Source of the DNA: Streptomyces smaragdinus
GTDB lineage: Bacteria; Actinomycetota; Actinomycetes; Streptomycetales; Streptomycetaceae
DNA length: 64,000 nucleotides
Assembly: GCF_009604385.1 (NCBI RefSeq)
Contig: NZ_WEGJ01000036.1
Coordinates: forward strand, 1 to 64,000
Direction of reading: 5' to 3'
Below the pieces are notes generated by a model. It saw only the letters and a program-made list of their open reading frames with translations. It was not told the DNA's origin and did not search any database. Of this stretch, positions 17,847-29,662 are shown piece after piece. The position numbers and the translations under genes were made by a program. Position 1 is the first letter of the stretch, and every line of letters begins with the position of its first letter.

Positions 17847-18179
17847 ATGCGCACCCTCTGTGCCAGCACGCTGATCGGCGAGTTCTTCGTCATCGGGTTC
17901 GCCGGTCTGGTGGCGATGCAGACCACCGACGTGTCCACGGGGCTGCTGTGGGCGGTGTGCGGCGGCGCCATGGTGCTGGCCGTGCTGCTGTGCGGCATGC
18001 TCACGCGGCCCGGGGGAGTGGCGGTGGGCTGGGTGCTGCAGGGCGCGCTGATCGCGTCCGGGTTCCTGGTGCCGCTGATGTTCTTCCTCGGCGCCTGCTT
18101 CGCCGGGCTGTGGTGGGCGTCCGTGCACTTCGGGCGCAAGGTGGACGAGGCGAAGGCGGCGCGCGCGGCGATGGTGTGA
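17847..18179 (+). CDS. Small membrane protein, DUF4233-like
   Basis: A 110-aa protein with four hydrophobic helices (GEFFVIGFAGLVAMQ, GLLWAVCGGAMVLAVLLCGML, GWVLQGALIASGFLVPLMFFLGACF, ending GLWWASVHFGRKVDEAKA). The size, the helix layout and the place directly between folC and ndk match the DUF4233 family of actinobacteria. The function is unknown; coupling to folC is by operon only. Confidence 0.88.
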   Translation: MRTLCASTLIGEFFVIGFAGLVAMQTTDVSTGLLWAVCGGAMVLAVLLCGMLTRPGGVAVGWVLQGALIASGFLVPLMFFLGACFAGLWWASVHFGRKVDEAKAARAAMV

Positions 18180-18253
18180 CACCGCTGCGAGCGCGGCGGG
18201 GGCGGGCGGGTAACCTGCCGGTACCGTCCCACCACACCTCAGGAGCCGTCACC

Positions 18254-18667
18254 GTGAGCCAGCGCAGCCTCGTCCTCCTCAAGCCCGACTCCGTCCGGCG
18301 GGGCCTGACCGGCGAGATCATCGGCCGGATCGAGCGGAAGGCCGGCTGGAAGCTCGTCGCGCTGGAGCTGCGTACGCTGGAGCGCTCCGTGCTGGAGCAG
18401 CACTACGGCGAGCACGTGGGCAAGCCGTTCTACGAGCCGCTGGTGGAGTTCATGGCCTCCGGCCCGGTCGTGGCCATGGTCGTCGAGGGCGAGCGCGTCA
18501 TCGAGGGCCTGCGTACCCTCGCCGGCCCCACCGACCCGATCGCCGCCGCGCCCGGCAGCATCCGCGGCGACTACGGCTCCATCGTGCGGGAGAACCTGAT
18601 CCACGCGTCGGACTCCGAGGACTCCGCCGAGCGGGAGATCAAGCTCTTCTTCCCCGGCCTCGCCTGA
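18254..18667 (+). CDS. ndk: Nucleoside diphosphate kinase
   Basis: A 137-aa enzyme that balances NTP and dNTP pools via a phosphohistidine. The start is GTG at 18254 with AGGAG 8 nt upstream (VSQRSLVLLKPDSVRRGLTG). The active His is in NLIHASDSEDSAEREI near the C-terminus, and the Kpn-loop-like GLRTLAGPTDPIAAAPGSIRGDYG segment is intact. It is 74 bp after the DUF4233-like gene. A TAACCT -10-like sequence precedes it, so it may have its own promoter. Confidence 0.97.
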   Translation: MSQRSLVLLKPDSVRRGLTGEIIGRIERKAGWKLVALELRTLERSVLEQHYGEHVGKPFYEPLVEFMASGPVVAMVVEGERVIEGLRTLAGPTDPIAAAPGSIRGDYGSIVRENLIHASDSEDSAEREIKLFFPGLA

Positions 18668-19092
18668 CGCCGGAGACAGCCGGACCCGCCGCATCCGGAT
18701 GACCACCCCCTGAACGGCCCCTTGCCCGAGGTGAATATCCCGCCGTCCTGAGCGCGGCGGGCGAGCCTCGGGCAAGCGGAACGCCCGTGTCTGCCGGGCG
18801 TCCTGGCAGGGAGCCGGAGACGGCCGTCTGACCTGGGCTTATTATCTGACGCATCTTCACCGCGGCGGCGGACGTCCCCGGCGATCTCGTGCATGGCGGG
18901 GCCGTTCGGGGGAAGGCGCCACTCCGACACGTACGGAATTTGGCGGAGACACCCTCGCTGCCGACTGCGCTCGGCAAGACTACGATGGCCCGTACCGGCG
19001 AATCCGAACGAAGACGAGCGCTGCTCCGTACTCCCGGAGTCCGCCCGTCCAGTCCCCCCAAACCCCCCTGCTCGGAAGGCTAGACGTATCCC
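18668..19092 (+). promoter_or_regulatory. mreB upstream region (425 bp, no gene)
   Basis: No credible ORF lies here. An AT-rich patch (tgggcttattatctgacgc, about 18834-18852) and a TACGAT -10-like hexamer about 110 bp before mreB are the plausible promoter elements. A long upstream region with more than one promoter is expected for mreB in Streptomyces. Confidence 0.45.
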
Positions 19093-20121
<1,029 letters not shown>

Positions 20122-20196
20122 CGCGGGCACGGGGGCGCGCAAGGGTCCGGGGACACCCGGGTCGGGGACATCCGAGGGACGTACTGAGGACGGTTC

Positions 20197-21228
20197 GTGA
20201 GGGACACACGCGAGAGCCGGCTGCTGCTCGTACTGCTGGTCACCATCGCGCTCGCGCTGATCACGGTGGACATCAGGGGTGGGGAACAGTCGCCGCTCGA
20301 CGGGGCGAGGCGTGGTGCGGCCACCGCCTTCGGGCCCATCGAGGACGGGGTCGCGACAGTCGTCGACCCGGTGGGCAACGCCATAGAGGCGGTACGGGAC
20401 TCCGGCGACCGGCACAGCCGGCTCAGCGAGCTGGAGCGGGAGAACGCGGAGCTCCGCCAGCGCCTCGGCAGCGACGACCGCAACCGGGCCCGGGCGGCGG
20501 AGCTCGACAAACTGCTGAAGACCGCTGGCGCCGGGCAGTACGGCATCAAGGGCGCGCAGGTCATCGCCATAGGAGCCGCGCAAGGGCTGAACTGGACGGT
20601 GACCATCGACGCGGGGTCGCGCGACGGCCTCAAGCGGGACATGACGGTGCTCAACGGGGACGGGCTCGTCGGCCGGGTCACCACCGTCGGGCCGACGACG
20701 GCGACGGTGCTCCTCGCCAACGACCCCGACTTCACGGTGGGCACCCGGCTGGAGAAGACGAACGAGCTCGGCTTCGCCACCGGCCAGGGGGAGCGGCCCC
20801 TCGAGGTGCAGCTGCTCAACGGCAAGGCGAAGGTCAGGGCCGGGGACCGGATGGTGACGTTCGGGTCCGCGGCGGGGCGGCCGTTCGTGGCCGGGGTCCC
20901 GATCGGCAAGGTCGTCCGGGTCGAGGCCAACCGCGGTGATCTGACCCGTACGGTGTACGTCCAGCCGTTCGCCAGCTTCACCAGGCTCGACATCGTCGGC
21001 GTCGTCGTCCAGTCGCCGCGCACCGATCCGCGCGACATGGTGCTGCCGCCCAAGCCGGAGCCCACCCCGACGCCGACGGTGACCGTCACGGTCACGCCGC
21101 CGGCTCCGGGGCAGGAGGGCGCGGACGGTCAGCAGGCCGACCCGGGCGCCGATCCGGGCCTGGATCCGAACGCGGACCCCAACGCGGACCCCAACGCCGC
21201 GGCGGCAGCGGAAGACGACGGGAACTGA
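20197..21228 (+). CDS. mreC: Cell-shape protein MreC
   Basis: A 343-aa bitopic protein. The start is GTG at 20197 after CTGAGGAC. One N-terminal helix (LLLVLLVTIALALITVDIR), a coiled coil (about 70-105, HSRLSELERENAELRQRLGS), then the β-barrel pair typical of MreC (VIAIGAAQGLNWTVTIDAGSRDG..GMTVLNGDGLVGRV-like; SAAGRPFVAGVPIGKV). The tail is Pro/Asp-rich with repeated NADP units. It scaffolds MreD and PBP2 in the periplasmic-side space. Confidence 0.96.
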   Translation: MRDTRESRLLLVLLVTIALALITVDIRGGEQSPLDGARRGAATAFGPIEDGVATVVDPVGNAIEAVRDSGDRHSRLSELERENAELRQRLGSDDRNRARAAELDKLLKTAGAGQYGIKGAQVIAIGAAQGLNWTVTIDAGSRDGLKRDMTVLNGDGLVGRVTTVGPTTATVLLANDPDFTVGTRLEKTNELGFATGQGERPLEVQLLNGKAKVRAGDRMVTFGSAAGRPFVAGVPIGKVVRVEANRGDLTRTVYVQPFASFTRLDIVGVVVQSPRTDPRDMVLPPKPEPTPTPTVTVTVTPPAPGQEGADGQQADPGADPGLDPNADPNADPNAAAAAEDDGN

Positions 21229-21229
21229 C

Positions 21230-21940
21230 ATGCGCGTGAACCGAGTCCTCCTGTCGGCCGCCCTGGTCGTCGTCGCCCTGATCATCCAGGTGAGCGTGCT
21301 GGCCCGGCTCCATCTGCCGGGCGCCGTCCCCGACCTGATGCTCCTCGTCGTCCTCGGCCTCGCCCTGGTGTACGGCCATGTGGGCGGCAGCCTCGTCGGC
21401 TTCGGCGCCGGGCTGCTCGCCGACATCGCGCCGCCCGCCGACCACGCCGTCGGCCGGTACGCGCTGGTCCTCGCCGTGATCGGCTACTTCGCCGGCCTCA
21501 TCAAGCCGGAGAAGGGCCAGGTCAAATCCGCCCTCGGCCCGCTGTTCGTGGTCGCCGGCGCCGCCGTCGGCTCCACCGTCCTGTACGCGGGCGTGGGCGC
21601 CCTGGTCTCCGACGGCGCCACGCGCGGGGTGGGCCTCGGCTCGCTGATCGCCACGGCGACGCTGTACGACCTGCTCCTCGCCCCGTTCACCATCCCGCTG
21701 GTGATGGCCCTGGCCCGCCGCGGGGAGCGCGAGGTCACCGGCGAGAGCGCCGAGTCCGGCTCCTCCGCCGGCGAGGCGGCGTACCGCTGGCTCGCCTCCG
21801 GCTCGTCCTCCCGCGGCGGCTCGCTGCTGCGCGGGCGCCGGGGCGGCCAGCTGATCGGGCGCCAGCGCACGGGCCTGCTGGGCGGCAGGCGCACATCGAA
21901 CGTGAAGGTCAGCCGGATCAAGGGAGTCAAGCGCCTGTGA
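21230..21940 (+). CDS. mreD: Rod-shape-determining membrane protein MreD
   Basis: A 236-aa polytopic protein. It has five to six helices (VLLSAALVVVALIIQVSVLARL, PDLMLLVVLGLALVYG, LVGFGAGLLADIAPPADHAVGRYALVLAVIGYFAGLI, VVAGAAVGSTVLYAG, PFTIPLVMALARR). The C-terminal ~70 residues are basic and Ser/Gly-rich. The start is 1 nt after the mreC stop. It bridges MreC and PBP2. Immediately after its stop lies the 140-bp duplication described for pbp2. Confidence 0.95.
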   Translation: MRVNRVLLSAALVVVALIIQVSVLARLHLPGAVPDLMLLVVLGLALVYGHVGGSLVGFGAGLLADIAPPADHAVGRYALVLAVIGYFAGLIKPEKGQVKSALGPLFVVAGAAVGSTVLYAGVGALVSDGATRGVGLGSLIATATLYDLLLAPFTIPLVMALARRGEREVTGESAESGSSAGEAAYRWLASGSSSRGGSLLRGRRGGQLIGRQRTGLLGGRRTSNVKVSRIKGVKRL

Positions 21941-21971
21941 CCGCCGACGTACCAAGGGGAGGGACCACCCG

Positions 21972-21998
21972 GTGACCAACATCCCCGCCACCGGCAGG
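21972..21998. repeat. 27-bp direct repeat, copy 1
   Basis: Identical to 22112-22138, spaced by one 140-bp period. Copy 2 is the start of pbp2; copy 1 keeps the ribosome-binding site. Confidence 0.95.
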
Positions 21999-22115
21999 CT
22001 GCTGTCTTCTGGGGGCCGAGCCCCCAGACCCCCGCGTGAGCGGCGGCGCGGATCCGGCCGGATTCACTCCGTGGCCCTCAATTCGATCCAGCTCCTGAGC
22101 GGTGTCGCGCTGTGA
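21972..22115 (+). CDS. 47-codon leader ORF overlapping the pbp2 start
   Basis: GTG at 21972 has a strong ribosome-binding site (AGGGGAGGG, 8 nt upstream) that in the ancestral arrangement would have served pbp2. The frame gives VTNIPATGR, the same nine residues as the pbp2 N-terminus, then 38 residues encoded by inserted DNA (LLSSGGRAPRPP...LNSIQLLSGVAL) and TGA at 22113-22115. That stop shares GTGA with the pbp2 GTG at 22112, so ribosomes ending here are placed to restart on pbp2. The ORF is a prediction from sequence only; the peptide itself has no known family. Confidence 0.5.
   Translation: MTNIPATGRLLSSGGRAPRPPRERRRGSGRIHSVALNSIQLLSGVAL
21999..22111. repeat. 113-bp inserted segment with hairpin
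   Basis: Sequence between the two 27-bp copies. It contains tctgggggc-cga-gcccccaga (22008-22028), a hairpin of the kind found in Streptomyces intergenic repeats, and the 12-bp palindrome atccggccggat (22052-22063). No inverted repeats are seen at the ends. Confidence 0.7.
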
Positions 22116-22138
22116 CCAACATCCCCGCCACCGGCAGG
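22112..22138. repeat. 27-bp direct repeat, copy 2
   Basis: Identical to 21972-21998; forms codons 1-9 of pbp2. Confidence 0.95.
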
Positions 22139-24199
22139 AATCAGCGCGTCACCATCCGCCTGGTCGCGATCCAGATCCTCGTTCTGTCGCTGCTGCTGAC
22201 CCTCGGCGGACGCCTCTGGTACCTGCAGATCCGCAACGGTGAGGAGTACGAGAGCCAGGCCACCGGCAACCATGTGCAGCAGGTCATCGAGCCCGCCGTA
22301 CGCGGTTCGATCCTCGACGCCCGCGGGGTGCCCCTGGCCGACAACGAGACCCGGCTCGTCGTCTCCGCCTCCCGCACCGCCCTCATGAAGATGGACGACA
22401 ACGGCGAAGCCGTCCTCACCCGGCTCGCCGGTATCCTGGGCATGGACGCGAAAGAGGTCATGAACCGGGTCCGGCTCTGCGACTCCGAGACGCCCAAGCC
22501 CTGCTGGAACGGCTCCCCGTACCAGCCCATCCCGATCACCGACGAGGCCACCGCCCGCCAGGCGCTGCAGATCCGCGAGCGCCAGGAGGACTTCCCCGGC
22601 ATCTCCGCCGAGCCCGCCGCCGTCCGCCGCTACGCCGCCCCCGGCGGCGCCACCACCTCCCAGGTCCTCGGCTACCTCTCGCCCGTCACCGACGAGGAGA
22701 TCAAGGACGCCGAGGACGGCAAGAACCCCCTGCTGCGCACCGACCAGATCGGCCGCTCCGGCATCGAGCGCACGTACGACAGCGAGCTGCGCGGCCAGGC
22801 CGGCGTACGCCGCTACCAGGTCGACAAGCTCGGGCGGGTGATAGGAGAGGCGAAGGGCCAGCCCGGCGTCGCCGGCTCCACCCTCGTCACCAGCATCGAC
22901 TCCCGGGTGCAGGCCGTCGCCGAGCGCGAGCTCATCAAGGCGATGAAGGTGGCCCGCACCCAGTGGGACCGCAACACCGAGCGGACCTACGAGGCCGACG
23001 CCGGCGCCGTCGTCGTACTGGAGAACAAGACGGGCCGCGTGGTGGCCATGGCCTCCAACCCCGAGTACGACCCGAACGTCTGGGTCGGCGGCATCGACGA
23101 GAAGGCGTACGCCAGGCTCACCGGCAAGAAGGCCAACTTTCCCCTCCTCAACCGGGCCATCCAGGGCCAGGCGGCGCCCGGCTCCATCTTCAAGGTGATC
23201 TCCACGACCGCCGCGGTGAACGCCGGCTACGACTTCGACGGCCCGTTCAACTGCTCCAGCGCGTACAACATCGGCGGCCAGGTCTTCAAGAACTTCGAGT
23301 CCGCGAGCTACGGCGGCATCTCGCTCGGCCAGGCCCTCGAGGTCTCCTGCGACACCGTCTTCTACCGGCTCGCCCACGAGCAGTGGATCAAGGACGGCGG
23401 CAACAAGCCGAAGAAGAACGCCAAGGACTGGTTCTACAAGACCGCCAAGCAGTTCGGCCTCGGCAAGGAGACCGGCATCGACCTGCCGAACGAGGTCAGC
23501 GGCCGGATCCCCGACCGCCGGTGGAAGCGGGACTTCTGGCAGGCCAACAAGGACTACTGGTGCAAGGTCGGCAAGAAGAACGGCGACTACGTCCAGCGCC
23601 TGTCGTACGAGAACTGCCTCGAGGGCATGAAGATGCGCGCCGGTGACTCCGTCAACTTCTCCATCGGCCAGGGAGACACCCTCGTCACCCCCCTCCAGAT
23701 GGCGTCGATCTACGCGGCCATCGGCAACGGCGGCACCCTGTACGAACCGCGCATCGGCAAGGCCGTCATCAGCCCCGACGGCAAGAAGGTCACCGAGATC
23801 AAGCCGAAGCCGCGCGGCAAGCTGCCCTTCGACCGCCAGACGTACAAGGCCATAGACCAGGCCCTCGCGGGAGTCGCGACCCGCGGTACCGCCGCCTGGA
23901 GGTTCGGCGGCTGGCCGCAGGACAAGATCCCGATGCACGCCAAGACGGGTACGGCCGAGGTCTACGGCAAGCAGACGACGTCCTGGTTCGCCACGTACAC
24001 CAAGGACTACTCGATCGTGATGACGATCTCCCAGGGCGGTACGGGCTCCGGCGCCTCGGGCCCCGCGGTACGCGCGATCTACAACGCGATGTACGGCGTC
24101 TCCGAGGACGGCGCGATCAACAACAAGAAGGCGCTGCTGCCCAAGCCGCAGTCGGCGCTGCCGAAGATCTCCGCCGACGGGACGGTGCAGGGCCCGTGA
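22112..24199 (+). CDS. mrdA: Penicillin-binding protein 2 (elongation transpeptidase)
   Basis: A 695-aa class B PBP that cross-links peptidoglycan with RodA. It has one N-terminal helix (LVAIQILVLSLLLTLGGRLWYL), a dimerisation/pedestal domain (RGSILDARGVPLADNETR) and the transpeptidase domain: SxxK in GSIFKV (near residue 358), SxN in DSVNFSIGQGD (near 513), KTG in HAKTGTAEVY (near 611). The GTG at 22112 is inside the stop of a 47-codon leader ORF and has only a weak GAGCGG upstream. Its own first 27 nt are duplicated 140 bp upstream. GTG start of rodA overlaps its stop. Confidence 0.97.
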   Translation: MTNIPATGRNQRVTIRLVAIQILVLSLLLTLGGRLWYLQIRNGEEYESQATGNHVQQVIEPAVRGSILDARGVPLADNETRLVVSASRTALMKMDDNGEAVLTRLAGILGMDAKEVMNRVRLCDSETPKPCWNGSPYQPIPITDEATARQALQIRERQEDFPGISAEPAAVRRYAAPGGATTSQVLGYLSPVTDEEIKDAEDGKNPLLRTDQIGRSGIERTYDSELRGQAGVRRYQVDKLGRVIGEAKGQPGVAGSTLVTSIDSRVQAVAERELIKAMKVARTQWDRNTERTYEADAGAVVVLENKTGRVVAMASNPEYDPNVWVGGIDEKAYARLTGKKANFPLLNRAIQGQAAPGSIFKVISTTAAVNAGYDFDGPFNCSSAYNIGGQVFKNFESASYGGISLGQALEVSCDTVFYRLAHEQWIKDGGNKPKKNAKDWFYKTAKQFGLGKETGIDLPNEVSGRIPDRRWKRDFWQANKDYWCKVGKKNGDYVQRLSYENCLEGMKMRAGDSVNFSIGQGDTLVTPLQMASIYAAIGNGGTLYEPRIGKAVISPDGKKVTEIKPKPRGKLPFDRQTYKAIDQALAGVATRGTAAWRFGGWPQDKIPMHAKTGTAEVYGKQTTSWFATYTKDYSIVMTISQGGTGSGASGPAVRAIYNAMYGVSEDGAINNKKALLPKPQSALPKISADGTVQGP

Positions 24200-25404
24200 C
24201 CGTCTCCTCGTCCTCCGACAGCTTCTACGTCCGCCGCTACCGGCCCGACCAGACCGGCTGGAGCAAGCTCACCGCGCCCGGCTCGCTGATCCGCCGCCTC
24301 GACTGGCCGCTGCTGCTCGCCGCGCTCGCCCTGTCCGGGATCGGCTCGGCCCTGGTGTGGTCCGCCACCCGGGGCCGGGAGGAGCTGGTCGGCGACGATC
24401 CGTACGCCTTCGTCACCAAGCACGTCATCAGCACGCTGATCGGCATCGCCCTGATGGCCGGCACCATCTGGCTCGGCCACCGCACCCTGCGCGGGGCCGT
24501 GCCCGTGCTCTACGGCGTGTCGCTGGTGCTGGTCGTCCTCGTCCTCACCCCGATGGGCGCGACCATCAACGGCTCCCGGGCGTGGCTGGACCTGGGCGGC
24601 GGATTCACCATGCAGCCCTCGGAGTTCACGAAGATCACCATCATCCTGGGGATGGCGATGATCCTCTCCGCCCGGGTGGACGCCGGCGACCGCGAGCATC
24701 CCGACCACCGGACGGTGATGCAGGCCCTCGGCATGGCGGCGGTGCCGATCCTCGTCGTGATACTGATGCCCGACCTGGGGTCGGTGATGGTGATGACCGT
24801 CATCATCCTGGGCGTGCTGATGGCCTCGGGCGCCTCCAACCGCTGGGTGATCGGGCTGGTCGCCGCGGGCGTGGCCGGCGCGGTGCTCGTCGTGTCGCTG
24901 GGGATGCTGGACGAGTACCAGGTCAACCGGTTCGCGGCGTTCGCCAACCCGGCGCTGGACCCGGCCGGCGTCGGCTACAACACCAACCAGGCGCGGATCG
25001 CCATCGGCGGCGGCGGGCTGCTGGGCACCGGGCTCGGCAAGGGCAGCCAGACCACGGGGCAGTTCGTACCGGAGCAGCAGACGGACTTCATCTTCACCGT
25101 CGCCGGTGAGGAGCTGGGTTTCGTCGGCGCCGGGCTGATCCTGCTGCTGCTGGGCACCGTGCTGTGGCGGGCCTGCGCCATCGCCCGCAACGCGAGCGAG
25201 CTGTACGGGACGGTCGTGGCGGCGGGGATCGTGTCGTGGTTCGCGTTCCAGGCGTTCGAGAACATCGGGATGACGCTGGGCATCATGCCGGTCGCCGGAC
25301 TCCCGCTGCCGTTCGTGTCGTACGGCGGGACATCCATGTTCGCCGTGTGGATCGCGGTGGGGCTGCTGCAGTCGATCGCGGTGCAACGGCCCATGTCGGC
25401 CTGA
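24196..25404 (+). CDS. rodA: RodA/FtsW-family glycosyltransferase (Sfr-like)
   Basis: A 402-aa SEDS protein, the peptidoglycan polymerase partner of PBP2. Around ten helices; family motifs include INGSRAWLDLGGGFTMQPSEFTKI, QTTGQFVPEQQTDFIFTVAGEELGFVGAGLILLLL and GIMPVAGLPLPFVSYGGTSMFA. The GTG at 24196 overlaps the pbp2 TGA by 4 nt (GTGA). It ends the mre operon; a GC-rich stretch (gggtccgggggccggtgggcccccggacc, 25404-25433) after the stop probably forms its terminator. Confidence 0.96.
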   Translation: MTVSSSSDSFYVRRYRPDQTGWSKLTAPGSLIRRLDWPLLLAALALSGIGSALVWSATRGREELVGDDPYAFVTKHVISTLIGIALMAGTIWLGHRTLRGAVPVLYGVSLVLVVLVLTPMGATINGSRAWLDLGGGFTMQPSEFTKITIILGMAMILSARVDAGDREHPDHRTVMQALGMAAVPILVVILMPDLGSVMVMTVIILGVLMASGASNRWVIGLVAAGVAGAVLVVSLGMLDEYQVNRFAAFANPALDPAGVGYNTNQARIAIGGGGLLGTGLGKGSQTTGQFVPEQQTDFIFTVAGEELGFVGAGLILLLLGTVLWRACAIARNASELYGTVVAAGIVSWFAFQAFENIGMTLGIMPVAGLPLPFVSYGGTSMFAVWIAVGLLQSIAVQRPMSA

Positions 25405-25439
25405 GGGTCCGGGGGCCGGTGGGCCCCCGGACCGCCTGC

Positions 25440-26048
25440 TCAGCCGAACGCCCGCCAGCACAGCACGCCGGCTCCGGCGAGTACGCCGACCACGATGCCG
25501 GCCAGGCCGAACGCGAGGGTGTCGCGCTTCAGCCCCGGTATCAGGCTGTCGACGGACAGCCGTCCCGCGCCCGCCAGGGCCACCGCCAGCGCTCCGGCGC
25601 CCAGCACGACCTCCGGCTCGACGCCGTCGGCGCCGTTCTCGAACCACGGACCGCGCCACTCGAAGCCCCACTTCAGGGCCACGGCGTTGATCAGCACGCC
25701 GATCACGGCCGCCGCCGCGAGGGGCGTCAGCGCACCGAGCAGCAGCCCGATCCCGCCGACGGTCTCGGCGCAGGACAGCACCCAGGTCAGCACCCCCGGC
25801 TGCGGATATCCAGCCTGCGTGAGGAGCTGCTCCGTACCGTCCCGTCCGGGGCCGTCCCACCAGCCGAGGAGCTTCTGCGCCCCGTGCAGGGCGAGGGCCG
25901 CTCCCACCGCCACCCGGACGACCAGTACGGCGGTGTCGCCGCGCCGCAGACCGCCCGGTGCCTTGTCTCCGGTCTCCTTCTCGCCGGTTTCCCTGTCGTC
26001 GTCCGCTGCCGTCGGGACTATCGGCAGCGTCTCGGTGTCGGTTGACAT
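25440..26048 (-). CDS. DoxX-family membrane protein
   Basis: A 202-aa protein with a short charged N-terminus (ETGEKETGDKAPGG) and four helices. LVVRVAVGAALALHGAQKLLGWWDGPG is the DoxX signature, and CAETVGGIGLLLGALTPLAAAAVIGVLINAVALKW follows. The ATG has GGAGTGAACAG upstream. DoxX proteins take part in redox or membrane stress responses in some bacteria, but the role here is unknown. It is convergent with rodA and divergent from the CYTH-CHAD gene. Confidence 0.88.
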   Translation of the reverse strand: MSTDTETLPIVPTAADDDRETGEKETGDKAPGGLRRGDTAVLVVRVAVGAALALHGAQKLLGWWDGPGRDGTEQLLTQAGYPQPGVLTWVLSCAETVGGIGLLLGALTPLAAAAVIGVLINAVALKWGFEWRGPWFENGADGVEPEVVLGAGALAVALAGAGRLSVDSLIPGLKRDTLAFGLAGIVVGVLAGAGVLCWRAFG

Positions 26049-26144
26049 CTGTTCACTCCAAAGTTGGCGTGCCGGAGACAGTAACGGGGCGGAAGCGGCC
26101 GGTCCAACCTCTCCGCCCCCCTGCCACTGGAGCGCTCGCCCGGA

Positions 26145-26150
26145 TAGATT
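26145..26150 (+). promoter_or_regulatory. -10-like hexamer TAGATT, leaderless arrangement
   Basis: TAGATT, 6 nt, then the ATG at 26157. No ribosome-binding site. Confidence 0.4.
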
Positions 26151-26156
26151 CGGTTC

Positions 26157-27668
26157 ATGGCGGACACAGTGCGGGAGATCGAGCGCAAATACGAGGCCGC
26201 CGACGGCCAGAAACTCCCCGACCTCACAAAAGTCTCCGGCGTACGGACCGTGGTGGCCGAGGACCCCGTCGTCCTGGACGCCACGTACTACGACACCGAC
26301 GACCGCCGCCTCGCCGCGGCCGGCATCACCCTGCGCCGCCGCACCGGCGGCTCCGACGCCGGCTGGCACCTCAAACTCCCCGTCGCCCCCGGCGTACGCG
26401 ACGAGATCCAAGTCCCCCTCGCCGACGAACTCCCGCGCCGCCTCACCGCCCTCGTCCGCTCCCGCACCCGCGACCTCCCCCTCGTCCCGCAGGTGAGGAT
26501 CGTCTCCGACCGGGCCGTCCGCCGCCTCCTCGCCGCCGACGGCACCCCGCTCGCCGAGGTCTCCGTCGACCACGTCACCGCCCACCGCCTCACCGCCGGC
26601 GCGCCCACCGCGACCTGGACGGAGGTGGAGGCCGAACTGGCCCCCGACCAGGACGAGACCGTCCTCGCGGCCGTCGGCAAGAAGCTCCGCAAGGCGGGCC
26701 TCAAGCCCGCCCGCTCCGCCTCCAAACTCGCCCGCGCCCTGACGGAGACCGGCGCCGCACCCCCCGCCGAACTCCCCCGCGCCACCGGCGAGGACGGCAC
26801 CGCCGCCGCCGTGGTCCTCGCCTACCTGACGGCCCAGGCCGACGCCCTCGTCCGCCTCGACGCCGCCGTCCGCCGCGATCTGCCCGACTCCGTCCACCAG
26901 ATGCGCGTCGCCACCCGCCGCACCCGCAGCGCCTTCACGTCGTACCGCAAGGTCCTCGACCGCACCGTCACCGACCCGATCGGCGCCGAGCTCAAATGGC
27001 TCGCCGCCGAACTCGGCGTCGACCGCGACCGCGAGGTCCTCACCGAACGCATCCGCGCCGGCGTCGAGGACCTCCCCCGCCACCTGGTCACCGGCCCCGT
27101 CCGCGGCCGTATCCGCACCTGGTCCACCGCCCGCCGCCAGGGCTCGCGCCGCCACATCACCGCCGTCCTGGACAGCCGCCGCTACCTCGACCTGCTGGCC
27201 GCCCTCGACGCCCTCCTCGCCGCCCCGCCCCTGCGCAAGGCCGCCGCACAGCCCGCCGCGGACGTCCTCACCGCCGCCATCGGCAAGGACTTCGCCCGCG
27301 TCGCCGCCCTCATCGACACCGCGCTCGCCGAGCCCGCCGGCGGCGAACGCAGCGAGGCCATGCACGAGGCGCGCAAACGCGCCAAGCGCGCCCGCTACGC
27401 CGCCGAGCTGGCCCGGCCGGTGCTGGGCAAGGACGCCAAGTCCTTCGTGAAGGACATGACCGGCCTCCAGGAGCTGCTCGGCGACCACCAGGACAGCGTC
27501 GTCGCCCGCGACGCCCTGCGCGACATCGCGGCCCAGGCCGCCGCCGCCGGCGAGAGCGCCTTCACCTACGGCGTCCTCTACGGCCGCGAGGAGGCCCGCG
27601 CCGCCGACCGTGAACGGGAGCTCCCGGCGCTCTGGGCGGAAGTATCGTCACCCGCCGTAATCGACTGA
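26157..27668 (+). CDS. CYTH and CHAD domain protein
   Basis: A 503-aa two-domain protein. The N-terminal CYTH (triphosphate tunnel) domain has the ExExK-type start REIERKYEA and TYYDTDDRRLAAAGITLRRR. The C-terminal CHAD domain (from about residue 225) has the conserved helices with HQMRVATRRTRSAF and EAMHEARKRAKRARYAAEL, His- and Arg-rich surfaces that bind polyphosphate. Fusions of the two are associated with polyphosphate or triphosphate metabolism. The residue set needed for catalysis seems present, but the substrate is not known. Confidence 0.93.
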   Translation: MADTVREIERKYEAADGQKLPDLTKVSGVRTVVAEDPVVLDATYYDTDDRRLAAAGITLRRRTGGSDAGWHLKLPVAPGVRDEIQVPLADELPRRLTALVRSRTRDLPLVPQVRIVSDRAVRRLLAADGTPLAEVSVDHVTAHRLTAGAPTATWTEVEAELAPDQDETVLAAVGKKLRKAGLKPARSASKLARALTETGAAPPAELPRATGEDGTAAAVVLAYLTAQADALVRLDAAVRRDLPDSVHQMRVATRRTRSAFTSYRKVLDRTVTDPIGAELKWLAAELGVDRDREVLTERIRAGVEDLPRHLVTGPVRGRIRTWSTARRQGSRRHITAVLDSRRYLDLLAALDALLAAPPLRKAAAQPAADVLTAAIGKDFARVAALIDTALAEPAGGERSEAMHEARKRAKRARYAAELARPVLGKDAKSFVKDMTGLQELLGDHQDSVVARDALRDIAAQAAAAGESAFTYGVLYGREEARAADRERELPALWAEVSSPAVID

Positions 27669-27733
27669 GAATCCGGGGCCCCGTCCGGGGTAGGCTGGAT
27701 GGTCACCTTCACGTATCCCGCGAGGAATCCCCC

Positions 27734-29658
<1,925 letters not shown>

Positions 29659-29662
<4 letters not shown>

